Part shown: positions 31,835-45,010 of the stretch, piece after piece
Position numbering within the stretch: the stretch's first letter is position 1
Layout: each line of letters begins with the position of its first letter
From: Calycina herbarum
Lineage: Eukaryota; Ascomycota; Leotiomycetes; Helotiales; Pezizellaceae
Assembly: GCA_001414485.1 (NCBI GenBank)
Contig: LLEY01000035.1
Span: 1 to 64,000 of the forward strand
Direction: 5' to 3'
DNA length: 64,000 nt
Program-made: the position numbers and the translations under genes
The notes under the pieces: generated by a model
Databases searched by the model: none
The model's input: the letters and a program-made list of their open reading frames with translations, nothing else
Told to the model about the DNA's origin: nothing

Positions 31835-32955
31835 TTAAAAGACTAAATTCGACTCTATTAGAAATAGTCTATTATAATATCTTACTCGAGTATAATAATA
31901 TATCTGCTTCGAATTCGATTTAGCTTAGATTTAGATTAGTATATTAATAAACTTAAATAGCTAGGTAATTAGAGACTACTTAGACAGCTAGTAATATCAG
32001 AGTTTAATATCTATATAAATAGTATTATAGTAGAGATTAAGAAATAGATTATTCGCGAAGAAGAAAAGAAGAGAGAAGCTCTTTCTTAGCTATTTATATA
32101 TTTATATACTTATAAAAGAATATATCTATGATATTTATAATCTCGCTTAGTAAGCTACTTAGAAGTGAGCTTATTTACTAAATCACAAACTCTTATATAA
32201 GATCTCTCTTTTCTACTTAATTTCCTTATCTCTCTTTATCTCTCTTATAATCTTCCTAAGCTTATAGTCGTTCGTTTTTAGTAGGTTTTAACTTACGTAG
32301 AAAGCGTTTCTTAAACTAACGAATAAAGGTAGTACTATATATTATATAAGTTAATAGCTCCTATAAGTCCGCCTCTACTCTATAGTCTCTCTATTAAATA
32401 AGGTATTAGAATCTAGTCTTATTTCTTCTCGAATTTACTATTTCCTCTATAGCCTAGAGTATATATCTACTATCGTCGATTACTACTAGTAGTAGAGGTT
32501 AATTCGTCTATTCTAGTATAGAGATTCTAGTAGTAGAATATAGTAGATTAGTATATAATACGTTATAGATAGATTCTAGTTTATAGAGTAGTTCTAGTTT
32601 ATATACGTAAGAGTTTATAGCTTAAAGTATATAGAAGAGACTAATATACTTAGTATTAAACTTAGGAATTAGTTTAGCTAACTTAATATTCTAAGTACTA
32701 AGTATAATAATATCCTCTACTCTATATACTAGGGCTAGTAATTAGTAGACGTTAATAGCTTTCTCTATCTTATCTCTTAAAATAAGAAGGTTTATATATA
32801 GAAGTACTAAGACGTCTTTTATCTTCGTAGTTAAGGTTATATTAGTAACTACGCTTTAAGAATTAGATATAACTTAAGAAGTGCTAAAGCTTACTCGAAG
32901 ATAGTAACTGTTATTTATAAAGAAGAGTAATATACTTATAATTAAACTATATACG

Positions 32956-33238
32956 TATAATAGTACGAAACGGGTACTACTACAAAAGAGATATATAGAA
33001 GTACGTTCGATAGAATAACATATCCGAATACTAGGCTCTAATACGAAGGAAAAGACTAAATTAGTCTTTCTCGATAGAGAGGAGGCAGCTATTTATAAGA
33101 GGTTCGAATAATAGTAAGTTCAGAGCTATCTAGCTATTCTAAATCCTAAAATAACATTTATATCGTATTCTATTCGGCACGTAGACTCGGTAATTCTAAT
33201 TCCGATTATTCTAATTAATTTCTAATAGTTCTATTATA
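32956..33238 (-). repeat. 283-bp LTR (3' LTR of the minus-strand element)
   Basis: Begins TATAATAGTACG and ends GTTCTATTATA on the plus strand; same length as its partner at 35880-36162. Confidence 0.85.
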
Positions 33239-34685
33239 TCCTCTCTTCTTAAAAAAGTCTCGTCCTCGAGGCTTCGTATTATCGGTGTAGTATCGGTAGG
33301 CGGTGTCTATAGGTAGTAGTATTAGTAGTAGAAGGATTATTATATAGAATATAGTTTATTAAGTAAGGTATTTAGCGAAAGGTAGGATACGAGTCGTAGC
33401 TGGCCTTGTTCGTAGATGTTACCTATATTAGGTATTTCCTATTAAAGTAAAGTATTTACTAAAAGAGTATATAGTCTAATCTCTCGATTATTCTATATAT
33501 TAGAGAGGATTAAGATAGAAGTCGAAGGCGGAAAAGTCGGAATTCGGAAGTCGATATCGTAGTAATAACTTAGCTAAGAGGTTACTTATTCTTGTCTTTC
33601 GTTCTAATAGAGAGCGTACTTCTTCGATTCGTATCCGATTTAAATTAAACCTCTGGAATCCGGCTAGAAGGCAAAAGAAAGTAAGAACTTCTTACTGAAG
33701 TAGAGAGTTAGTAGGGTTTTAGCTAGTTAAATAAGTTGATTCCTAGTAGAGTTAAGAAGTATTTTAAAATGTTTTAACTATTTATTACTAATAATTAAGT
33801 CTTACTATCCTAGATCTAGAATAATAAAGAGGTAGTTATAGATACGACGTCGATCTAGGTTTAGATATAGTTATATAAACTATATTATCTAATACCTCGT
33901 TTTCCTACTGATTTAGAGTACTTTATAAGGACTTGGTTTTATCTTCTCTTTAAATAGTAGAAAAGGATTCGCGTTTAAGTAGTAGAAGGTCCGGTGTTAT
34001 ACTAGATAAGAATTAAAAGGTAGTCTTTTTAACCGAAGTAGTTATACCGACTAGCTTAGTTGTATTAGCTATATATAACTTAGCGTTTTAGCGTTTTTTC
34101 TTATCTAGAGCTAGAAGATCTACTACTATTTTAACAAAGTTATAGTTTTAACTTCTCTTAAGTATAGTAGCTAAGTTTCGTAGCTGTAGTATAATCTTTT
34201 CCTATATATAGAAGAACTGTTCTAACTCTAGTATCTCTCTAAGTATAGCTATACTTGAAAAGCGACCTCTAAAGTTAGTAAACGTTTCTCTAGTATAATC
34301 CTTTCTACCTATCTATAAGACCTAGAAGGCGTTTTATATATCCTCTATCTTATATCTAGTTAAGAAATATAAATCTAAAAGTTTAATTATATCTTAATAA
34401 TCGTAGAAAGTAATATAAATCGACTCGGACTTATATCTAGTCTTAAGATAGTTCCTAGTAAGTCTAGTAGTTATTCTCTATATAAGAGCCTTTCGAGTCG
34501 AGCTTATATTATAATAATCGGTATTTACTAGTAGTCTATCACGTACTAATATCTTCTATTATTAGTATATAAGTGATATACCGTTATCTAAGAGTTTAAT
34601 CTTTTCTATAATCTTACTTTTAGTAGGTCGGAGAGGATTCGAGGTACCTTCGGAAGCAGGTAGAGTAGTCTGCCGTCGAGGGAAG

Positions 34686-35133
34686 TGTAATAGCCAGCTA
34701 TTAATAGAATTGCCGAGCTATCGGAACAGCTAAGAATACGTGCCGAGTATAGTACGGCATAGATGGTTACGGAACAGGATTATAGTATAAGTTTGGTTTC
34801 GGAATTATTAGAGCCGGATCGGTACGGACTTTTATTATTATCCGGCTCTCTTATATATAGATGCTCTTACTCTCTCTATTGTAAAAATGCTTTTATTATA
34901 CCTTAAACCTCTTAAATAGAGGAAGAGAAAGGATATATTTATATACAAATTTACAATTCTAGAATGTTCTAGATCACGTGTTACTGATTCTAAGCGATTC
35001 CAGTAACACTCTCTTAAGAAAAGACTAATTTAGTCTTTTCCTTCGTATTAGAGCCTAGTATTCGGATATGTTATTCTATCGAACGTACTTCTATATACCT
35101 CTTTTGTAGTAGTATCCGTTTCGTACTATTATA
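34686..35133 (+). mobile_element. Solo LTR, 448 bp, TSD GGAAG
   Basis: Starts TGTAATAGCC, ends CGTACTATTATA, and is bounded by GGAAG at 34681-34685 and 35134-35138. Its last ~120 bp is homologous to the 3' part of the 283-bp LTR family, but the first ~330 bp is different and keeps more CA/TG. A TATA-like run lies near 34850. It was inserted in the gag-only element after much of that element's RIP, then reduced to a solo LTR by LTR-LTR recombination. Confidence 0.8.
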
Positions 35134-35879
35134 GGAAGGTATTAGAAGTAGGATCTCTTAAGCGAAAAGAGTCTCGCGTAGTACTTAGAGACGAAAGAGG
35201 CTCGGGATCGATTTAAGGTAGATTCGTAGAGGTAAGTTAGAGTTCGCTTATTATCCTTTCTAACTATATAAACTAATCGTTGTTATCTTAAAGTTTTTCT
35301 TCTAAGCCTTATACTATATCTCGTATCTTGTCTATATTAGAAAAGTCTTAGTTATCTTTAGAGTTTCAAGCAGGTTACTTTTCTTTCTAGAACCTTTTGT
35401 TTTTAGATATATAAGTACGGTTCGTCGACCTTTCGAAGAGAGGTCTACTAGCTTCTCTAGTAGATTACTTAACACTCTTAAGTAGAGCTTTAGAATTCGA
35501 TATATTATATATCGATTCGAAAAAGAGAGAGAGGTTAAGAGGTAGATTTAGAAGCCTTCTAGGTAACTATATATCGTCGACTATCTATATCTTATATAGT
35601 AATCTCTATATAGAGAGAGTTATTAGAAGTCTTAGAAGTACTTAGCGTAGTCTACTCCTATTAACGTAGAAACCGTCTACGATTTTACTAGCTAACTATT
35701 TAAATACTAAACCCTGGTATTACTAGCTGTCTAGGTAGTCTCTAATTACCTAGCTATTTAAGGTTATCGATATACTAATTCGAATCTAAGCTGAATCGAA
35801 TTCGAAGTAGATACGCCGGCGCGCTCGAGTAAGATATTATAATAAGCTATTCTCGGTAGAGTCGAATTTAGTCTTTTAA

Positions 35880-36162
35880 TATAATAATATAAAACGGATA
35901 CTACTATAAAAGAGATATATAGAAGTACGTTCGATAGAATAACATATCTAAATACTAGGCTCTAATATAAAGGAAAAGACTAAATTAGTCTTTTCTAATA
36001 GAGAGAAGACAGCTATTTATAAGAGGTTTAGATAATAGTAAGTCTAGAGCTATCTAGCTATTCTAAATCCTAAAATAATATCTATATCATATTCTATTTA
36101 GTACGTAGACTTAGTAATTCTAATTCCGATTATTCTAATTAATTTCTAATAGTTCTATTATA
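35880..36162 (-). repeat. 283-bp LTR (5' LTR of the minus-strand element)
   Basis: Partner of 32956-33238, followed by the ATACG target duplication. Confidence 0.85.
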
Positions 36163-36376
36163 ATACGTTTCTTATAGTAAACTTAGCTAGTAGTAAAAGT
36201 TAAATCTAATTCTTTTAAGTATAGTTAATATATTAGTAGAGGTACTTAGAAATAGACTTATAAACGATTTTAGTTTAGCTATTAGTCTTAGAGTAGTAGG
36301 TAGTAGAAAGGTTAATTTATATATATAGTATATTATAGACTATTTTCTAGAATACTATAACGAATAATAAGCTTTT

Positions 36377-36827
36377 TATAACGAAACTTAAATAAAATAA
36401 ATAAAGACAACTAAGTCTCGAAGGTTAGTATATAGATAAGAAGTATAGATATACTAGGTTATTTACTTAGAAGTAAACTCGTTACTTATATCAAAGATAT
36501 TAAATAAGATAATAAGATTAATAACTAAAGTTAAGTATAAAGCTTCTATCTAATAGTAGACGTACTAGTCTTATATAGAACCTTTGTTCTCTCTCTATCG
36601 CCTATATCGCTTATCGATACTATCGATATATCGCTTATATTACTCGGCGATATAAGCGATATATATCACGTGATTTCTAATATTATTCTAATAGTAAGAT
36701 CCTAGAATCCTAAATACCTCTATACTATAGATTTACTTCTATATTATCTTCTATTTCCTAGACGTTATATCTTATTCTATTAGAGCGCTGTCTAGACTAC
36801 TTACTATATAAAACGTGATTTATAACA
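36377..36827 (-). repeat. ~450-bp LTR-like repeat, minus orientation
   Basis: The reverse complement of 50575-51020 over most of its length. Read on the minus strand it begins TGTTATAAATCACG and ends AAGTTTCGTTATA, LTR-like ends. The middle (about 36590-36690) differs from the partner and is rich in short GCGATAT palindromes. Flanks CTTTT and CTTTA are similar but not identical, so a solo-LTR origin is possible and unproven. Confidence 0.65.
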
Positions 36828-37923
36828 CTTTATAAGTAAAGTATAAATTACTATTATTAACTAATTCTTTAGAATTATTAGACTTATCTTCTAAATTAGA
36901 AGAAGAGGTTAGAAATATAGATTCTAAAGTTAGAGAAACTTAAGCTTTTACTAGAATATTTAAATAAGAGAATTAATAAGTATATATAAATAATTAGAAA
37001 CCTAACTTCTAGAACTCTTATACTACTTAGAGTATTAAACTCACTCTTCTAGTAATATATACTATTACTAGAAATAACCTTAATATAATAACTATAGTTA
37101 GCCTAGTTATAAGCTAAGAAACTATTAAGTTTAAAGAATCTAAATATAGTTAGAGATAGATTAAGATATCTAGCTAGCCTAGAATAGGAGATATATAGAT
37201 AGTCGTAGACTTTTAAGAAGAAACTAGCTTATAATAGTAGTAGAGTTCTAAGAGCTTTATAAGACGCTTAAACTCTAGCTTCTTAGATACGTTACCTAGT
37301 AGTAAGAAAACAATACTAGAAATAAGAGGCTAGTATACTATAGTCGCTTTAGTTAGTAATATTAGAGTAATATTCCGTAAACCTAGAACTAGGAAATTAT
37401 TTAGTATAATCCTTTAAGAAATAAATAAATATAATATTAAATAGGAAATAGAAATAGTATAAAAAGAACTTTACTATCTAATAGTTAGAGAATTATAGTC
37501 TATTAGAATAATAAATAAGACTATAGCTAAATAGATACGATATTATCTAAGTACTATATCTAACTAGTCTATAGAAAAACGATTTATTAGAATCTTACTA
37601 GAACTAGAATAAACTATAGAATATAGATTAATATATAAGATAGCCTCTATAGATTTAAAAAAAGTAACCTTCTTTCTAAAATCTAGTTATAAAGATAGAG
37701 ATAGATAAAGATTTAAGATATACTTTAAGAAAAGAGAATTAAATACTACTTCTAAAGAAAATTAGTTAATTATAACTATAAATATATAAGGAAAGGAACT
37801 CTAAGTTATAATTAACTTAGAAGTAATAGATAATTTCCTTTCTCTAATAGCTCTAAAGAAGCTAAACGTCTTATTTAATAGTATAAAGCTATATTATCTA
37901 AGAGTAGTTAATAGAATAGATAT
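36828..37923 (+). mobile_element. Gag/protease remnant of the oldest Ty3/gypsy element
   Basis: The plus strand reads as heavily mutated gag-protease sequence; near 37790-37880 a frame resembles the aspartic-protease region that precedes reverse transcriptase (a NFLS-like block followed by ALKKLNV). It ends abruptly at 37924, where the next LTR starts. I infer that it belongs to the same element as the chromodomain at 49.5 kb. Confidence 0.5.
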
Positions 37924-38106
37924 TATAATAGTCCTAGTTATATACGACTAGATCACGTGCCGAGGTTCTACTAAAGTCTCGCTTAGTATATATAAATAGA
38001 GACAGAGTATACTAACTCTCCTCTTCTCTCTTTAGTTTAGTTTTCTTCGAATATAGATACTATTCTATAAGTATCTCTTTTAGTATATTCGTAGAAAGCT
38101 GTTATA
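37924..38106 (+). repeat. 183-bp 5' LTR
   Basis: Paired with 49338-49520; differences between the two are mostly transitions such as GAT/GGAT and CTA/CCA. Confidence 0.85.
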
Positions 38107-39091
38107 CTAAAACTAAACTTATACTCTCGCTTAGAAAGATATACGAATATTCTAAAACTAACGAACGAAAACATATATATTCACTTTATAGCAAATCCCT
38201 TTATACGCGGTAATAAGTTACAACGCTCCTCTCTTAGCTAGCTCGATAAGTAATCGAACGAAGAGCCTCTACCTTTACCTTTACCTTTACTACCTACTAT
38301 TAACACTAGCTCTTAAAAGACTAAGACCTCTTCTTAAGCTATAGTACTACTATCTCTACCTACTAGTAAGGCTACTACTAGCTCTTCTATAGTAGTAAAG
38401 TCTAAGTTACCTTCTTCTTTTATAGTTGATAATACCTTATAATAAATTCTTTAGACGATAACTACTCTTATAGATAAGGTCTACTACCTTGAAGTTAATA
38501 CTAGATCTACCTCTTAAGTAGTAGAAATATACGTACGCTATAAATATACCTCTATAGAGCTTAAAGCTGAAAAGGTTGCTAAGTCTTCTAAGAAGACTAG
38601 TAAAGTAGAGAATCTACGTACGTTTATAATAGAAGACGACCGGATTATATATAACACCTAGGAGACTAAAATTATAGTAAAGCTATATATTAATACCGAC
38701 TACTTCAAGTCTAAGAAGATAAAGATAAACCTAGTATATCGCGCTACTACTAGCTAAGTACGTAATTATATTTATCTAAAATATAAGTTCGATACTAACG
38801 ACTGATTTACTACTTATAATAAGATACTAGCTTATCTCTATAATATTATAGTTAGTTCGTATATTTATAACAAAGCTTATAAGAAGTACTAAAAGCTACG
38901 AATAGCTCGAGAGACGTTCTACGAGTTTTAAGCGAAGTTCTAGAAGCTAGTAGACGAGTCTAGAGCTCTAAAGTAAGATATAATTAACGACCTTTTTAAT
39001 AAGTTAACTATTAACCTTCGGCAAGCTTTTATAGTTATTAGACTTTAAGCTAAGAGAGATATAAACCTCTTTTACACTCTTACTAGTAGCG

Positions 39092-39420
39092 TGTTACGGA
39101 CCTGGCCACCGCCGAGCACGTGACTCGCGTACGGCTGCTCGCCGGCGTCTGTAAAGCCTGCTATTCCTGGCCTGGCCTAGAACCATTCCTACCTAGGCTA
39201 GGAACTATTTCTATAAACGGATCGACATTCTTATAACTTATCGATTCCTTGGCTATCTCTATATTATAGGACCTCTAGAAGTCTCCTCTTTCCTTCTCTT
39301 CTCTTCTATAGCTTTAGATCTTTAATTAAACCACCTCTTACTTCTCTAATTATCCGCTACACCTATATATACTATAGGTAAGGATAACTACTAGAGGGCT
39401 AGTAGATTAGGTTTATCATA
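39092..39420 (+). repeat. 329-bp 5' LTR
   Basis: Differs from the 3' LTR at 15 positions by eye, all transitions; 14 are CpA or TpG versus TpA. Confidence 0.9.
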
Positions 39421-42400
39421 TTATCTAAAGCTCCCTTCTTCTCTCTATTTACTACTGCTCCTAGGAAGGATTAGAATATCTGTTACGATTCTAACACGAC
39501 ACCTACGGTCTATATAGACCGCTCGTAGATGCTACCAGCGCCTTATACAGCCCCGCGTACCCGCGCCCACCACCGCGTATAAGAGCCTGAGGCTCTTCCA
39601 CCTATACCCTCTGTCCTTATAACTAAGTCGTCTATAACGATGTCTGCCGACCAGCCTACAGACGCTTAACAGCTCGCTACAGCCCTAGAACAGGTCCGCC
39701 TACTGCGAGAACAACTAGACGACGTCCGTACCCCTCCGCGAGGGAATACCCTGTCCAAAACTAGACAACACAGGTCGTTTATAGTCAAGCTCAAGGATAC
39801 TAAGCTCTTAACAGATAGCTCGTCTCTAACCTTCGACAACTAGAAGATCTAGATTAAGGACAAGTTCCTTATCAACGCCTCTATATTTAAGCTAGAGGAA
39901 GCAAAGATAGCTTACGTTTTTAACTATACAGCTGATATTGCTTAGAAGCATCTCGTGCCTCGTTACTAGAAGGGACCTAAGCCGTTTCAGTCTATAAAAG
40001 AAATGATCGCATATCTTACAGATATCCTAGAGAACCCGTTCGAAGCATAGGACGCCTATATCGAATTCTGCCGGCTCGTTATAAGAGATGACGAGACTTT
40101 CGCAACCTTCTATACTCGCTTCTTACACCTTACAAGCACTAGACAGATCCCGACGGACGACTTACAGCCCGACTTATATAACAAGCTTACGCCACCTCTA
40201 TAACAGTCCGTCTTACTATTCTTAGACGTCCTGCTTATAAGTACGGCCCTAGCAAATAAGTGTCGACTTGTTAATAAGAACTTACGAAGACTTTAGCTCC
40301 GTAGAAGCAACTTACGGACCGCTCGTCTTATCCCCTAGCCCGTAACTGCTACTACTACCTCCCGCCTAGCTAGAACTTTTACTACTACTTAAACTGCGTT
40401 CTGTATAACCTCCCCTGCCCCGGCCCCCCGCCTTTATAGACTATTACGTGAACCAACGCCTGCCTATAAGGAACCGGACGACGCCTGCTTCAAGTATAAG
40501 AGGACTAGGCACTATGCCCGCGAATGTCCTAAGAACTCTAAGCCTATTATAGACGTTAATAAGCTTGCGGAGCCTATGTCCGACTTAGAACAGTCGGAAA
40601 ACGACCAAGTCTAAGGAAAGTCTCCTCTCTAGGCTTGCTTTACCGAGGTCTTAGCTAGTTAGCTATTGATCTAAGTCAGCTACTTAGAGGAAAACAGTTC
40701 ACGGTCTCTTATAACTTAGTCTATAATAGATACGGATTTAAAACCTCTGCTCTAGCTAATACTAGAGTAAACGGCTTTATACTCATTAGTATAAAGTTCG
40801 CTTAGGAGCTGGCTCGCTTCTTCTCTTTAACTATTTATACTCTTCCTACTCCTATTACAGTTCGTAGCTTTAACAGACAGAGTCGACAGTCCGCGGACCG
40901 CTATATTATTCTTCACTTATATATAGACGGCTGTAAACAGTACAACGTTCCTATAGTCCTCCTTAATACTAGCTATTAAGACCTTATTCTTAGGCGTATA
41001 TAGTTTAACCAGCTTAACGTATAACTTAACCCCCGCTAGCGACGACTTATATAGCCCGCGGATCTCCCTCCTTCTCCTAACCTTGTCTAGCTACGCCTCC
41101 TAGATCCTAGGATCCTATAGACTCGGCTCTTAAACCTAGATTACTAAGCTAACGCAGATCGCCGCGATTAGGCCCTAGAAGAACAGGTCGTATATAAATA
41201 CTAGGAAGACCTACAACTGTCCGTAAGCCTTATCGACGAGCTGCCAGTCCCTCGGATCCTAGCGCGCCCGCCTACTACACCCCTGGCCGTATATTATAGC
41301 GAGTACTAGGACTGCCAAAATAACTTACGAAATATAAACCGCGCTCTTATAGGTTTAGATATCCGTAAAGCCTCTATAGCGCGCCTAAAACGTATACGCC
41401 TCGACCTGCCACTAGTAGACATCGCTGTTATTAGTACTGCTATATATCGCCGTAACCTATAAGATACTAAAGCTACAGCCTTTAGTACCTCTCTTTATAA
41501 GATCGATTACTTAATAGAAAAAAAGCTTATAAATTAAAAAGACGACTTACAGGTCTAAGAAAGCCTCCTCAGAGCCTACTAGGATCTCGTAGACGTTTTC
41601 TCTAAAGCTGCGTCTAATACTCTTCTCCCTCGTCGTCTATACGACTATAAGATCGAACTTATAGACAAGAACGTAGACAACTTATCCTATAGCCCCCTCC
41701 GCCACCAGTTAACAGACGAGCTCTAAGCTGTAAAATAATACCTTATTAAGAACCTTTATAAAGGTTTTATTAAGGCTAGCTAAGCCCCTTTTACAGCCCT
41801 AATTCTCTTTGTTAAGAAGTCTAACAGCTCTCTATAGTTCTATATTAATTACTATAAGCTAAATAACCTAACCTATAGAGACTAGTATCCTCTTCTATTA
41901 ATCGACGAAACTCTTACTTATCTAGGTAAGGCTCGTATCTTTACAAAGCTAGATATACGATAAGCTTTTCACTAGATTCGGATTAACCCTAAGTCTAAGG
42001 AACTAACAACGTTCCAGACCTGTTATAGAGCCTATAAGTACAAAGTTATACCTTTTAGACTAACTAACAGACCTATAACATATTAACAGTTTATAAACGA
42101 CGTACTCTTCAACTATTTAGACGACTTTTATACTGCCTATCTTAATAATATTCTTATTTACTCCGAGAACAAGCTAGACTATTAGGAACACGTCTATAAG
42201 GTTCTTTTATAGCTTCGTAAAGCTAGCTTATAAGCTAATATTAAGAAATCTAAGTTTAACGTTACTTGTACAAAGTACCTAGGCTTCTACGTAAGCACTA
42301 ATAGAATTAAAGTAGACCCGGAAAAGACAGAAACGATCTATAACTAAGAACGCCCTATTACAGTCCGTAGTATTCAGTCCTTTCTTAGCTTTTATAACTT

Positions 42401-44681
42401 CTACCGGAAGTTTATTCTCAACTATAGACGAGTTACACGCTCGTTAACAGCCCTAACTCGTAAAGACCAGCCGTTTTAGTAGACACCTGCTTATTAAGAC
42501 GCCTTCTCCGAGCTGAAGGCCCGGCTTATTAATACACCTCTTCTTATATACTTTAATCCGTAATACGAGTCTATAGTTAAGACCGATTCCTCTGACAGCG
42601 TCCTTAGCGGTATACTCCTTCAGTTACAGCCGAGTCAAGAGTGGCACCCTATAGCTTACTTCTCTAAGATAATAATACCTACTGAGATTAACTACCCGAT
42701 TCACGACAAAGAGATGCTAGCTATTATACGTTCTCTAGAAGCCTAGAGACCTAAGCTCGAAGAGTCTCTACACCGGATACAGGTCGTTTTAGACTATAAA
42801 GCTCTCGAGTACTTTATAACAACTAAAGCCTTATCTAGCCGACAAGCCCGCTAGGCTGAAACCCTCTCTCGATTTAACTTCCTACTTACTTATAAGCCTG
42901 GTAGCTAGAATCGAGCGGATTCCCTTACTCGCTAGAACTAAGAAGCAGATAGTTAAATAGTAATAAAGATATCTACTCGTACGCAAGTCCTCTTATAACC
43001 CGAGAATCTCGACTCGCGGATTATTACAGACCTAGACTTAAACCCTTCCGTAGATATTACACCCGTTAGAGTAGCCGACAGACTATATAACTTAATTAAC
43101 GATATCCTACAGGCTAATCGTACGAGTACGGGCCTTAACGCTCTCCGCTAGTACGCTATAGACGAACGCCCTAGCTAGACAACCTATAACAGCCTCCTAC
43201 TATACTAAGAACGGCTTATCCTACCCGAGGACGACGATCTTAAAGTACGCTTGCTAAGCGAGGTTTATAATCAAGTCTCGGTAGCCTACCCTAGACAATC
43301 TAAGACCCTAAAGCTAGTTATAGACCGCTACTACTAGCCGTACCTTCGTTCAGATATATAACGATTCGTCTATAACTACTAGACCTGCCGTCGCTCTTAC
43401 GTGCCGCGAGACCGCCCCCCTAGACTCCTCAACCCCTTACCTATCCCGGATCGCCTATAACAACATATATTAGTTGATTTTAAGGAATTCCCTCCTAATA
43501 AGTCTAGGATAGATATAATTATTGTCTTTATCTACTAGCTAAGTAAGAGATCTGTCTCTATCCCTTGCCTAAAGACTACGGACGTAAAAAAGACTACGCG
43601 GATCTACCTCGACTATGTATAGCGCTATTATAGACCGTCAGATACTATTATCTCTAACCGCGGTTCGTAATTCGTCTCAGAGTTCTAGCAAGAGTTTAAC
43701 CAGATCCTAGAGACTAAGATCAAGCTATTTACAGCTATACACGTATAAACCGACGGTTAAACTAAGAATATAAACTAGTAGATTAACCAACGCCTTCGCT
43801 CGTTTATAAACTACTATTAGGATAACTAGTCTAAACTAATACCGATTATAGACTACGCTTAGACTACACTTCCCTAGGACTCGACGACTCTTCCGCCTAT
43901 ACAAATCGAGCTTAGTTACGTGCCACGTACCAGCTTTGATTAGGTCCGCCAGAGCCCGGAAGAGCTAATAAGCGTCCGTAAACAGCTTTCACAAGACGAA
44001 GCAGTTGCGTACGTAACCTATATACACAGCGCCTAGGAAACCGCCTATAAGAGAATCGAGGCTACTTAGGAACGCCAGCGTAAGTAAGCAAACAAGCACC
44101 GGCGACCAGTAGACTTTGCTATAGGCGACAAGGTCTACATATTAACAAAGACGTGGAATATAGACCGCCTAAGCCATAAGCTCGACCAGCAGATAGCTGG
44201 TCTATATACAGTCCTAGAAAAGGTTAGTAACGCTTTCTAGGTCGACCTGCCTCCGATAATTAAAATATAGCCTATAATCTCTATAGACAAGCTTCGCAAA
44301 GCTCCTAACAATCCGCTACTAGGCTAGCTATAGGAACCAAGACTGCTTATTATAGTTAACAGGTATAACGAATAGGATGTAGACTAAGTACTAGCCTCTA
44401 GAGGCTATTACAGAAAATTATAATACCGGGTTTAATAGGTATAAAGCGAGCCAGACCTGGCCTAGTACCTAGCTTCTAACTTTATAGGCTGCCTATATAA
44501 GCTTCAAGAGTTTCACGCTCTAAATCCTTCTCTCCCAGGGCCTCCTAGGTACTTAGCAGAATAGTTATAGAGCTGGGAAGATAGTATAGACGAGCCGGAA
44601 TATCATAAGAACGAGGATAAATTACCTATGAGGTAGTAAGTTCAGAGCTCGCGGGCGAGCTCTACTCAAAGGGGGGGGTAA

Positions 44682-45010
44682 TGTTACGGACCTGGCCACC
44701 GCCGAGCACGTGACTCGCGTACGGCTGCTCGCCGGCGTCTGTAAAGCCTGCTATTCCTGGCCTAGCCTAGAACCATTCCTACCTAGGCTAGGAACCATTT
44801 CTATAAACGGATCGACATTCCTATAACTTATCGATTCCTTGGCTATCTCTATATTATAGGACCTCTAGAAGTCTCCTCTTTCCTTCTCTTCTCTTCTGTA
44901 GCTTTAGATCTTTAATTGAACCACCTCTTACTTCTCTGATTATCCGCTACACCTGTATATGCTACAGGTAAGGATAACTACCAGAGGGCTAGCAGATTGG
45001 GTTTGTTACA
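44682..45010 (+). repeat. 329-bp 3' LTR
   Basis: Less mutated partner of 39092-39420; begins TGTTACGGACC and ends GTTTGTTACA. Confidence 0.9.

Larger units (their letters stand above)
32956..36162 (-). mobile_element. Minus-strand LTR retroelement, gag only, 3.2 kb, TSD ATACG
   Basis: Flanked by 283-bp LTRs (32956-33238 as 3' LTR, 35880-36162 as 5' LTR) and by 5-bp direct repeats ATACG at 32951-32955 and 36163-36167. A purine-rich tract (minus strand AAGAAGAGAGGA) abuts the 3' LTR. About 34100-34700 on the minus strand reads as a Ty3-type gag domain riddled with TAG/TAA codons. I see no reverse transcriptase or integrase, and without the nested solo LTR only about 2.75 kb remains, so it is probably non-autonomous or internally deleted. 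It lies inside an older plus-strand element that starts at 31548. Confidence 0.85.
39092..45010 (+). mobile_element. Nested Ty3/gypsy chromovirus, 5.9 kb, TSD TAGCG
   Basis: 329-bp direct LTRs (39092-39420, 44682-45010) and a 5-bp duplication TAGCG at 39087-39091 and 45011-45015. This is the youngest and most complete element, with more CA/TG left. Plus-strand order: gag, zinc knuckle near 40490 with its second Cys changed to Tyr, aspartic protease near 40745 where the DTG triad reads NTR, reverse transcriptase with YLDD mutated to YLNN at about 42138, RNase H, integrase with a DFKEFPPNK block at about 43480, and a chromodomain-like C-terminus near 44420-44580. A G-tract at 44671-44678 is the polypurine tract. 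Trp codons are replaced by TAG throughout. It is inserted in the gag of the 37924-49520 element. Confidence 0.92.

Noticed and set aside
31548..33238. Reading the opposed ~283-bp repeats as terminal inverted repeats of a 1.7-kb DNA transposon
   Set aside because: Each repeat has LTR ends (TATAATAG...CTATTATA), a purine tract borders one of them, and the copy at 32956 pairs with 35880-36162 through an exact 5-bp ATACG duplication. They are LTRs of two opposite insertions.
38266..38295. CTTTAC tandem repeat as telomere-like sequence
   Set aside because: Only about four units inside a RIP-mutated gag region, and the unit is not the fungal TTAGGG repeat.
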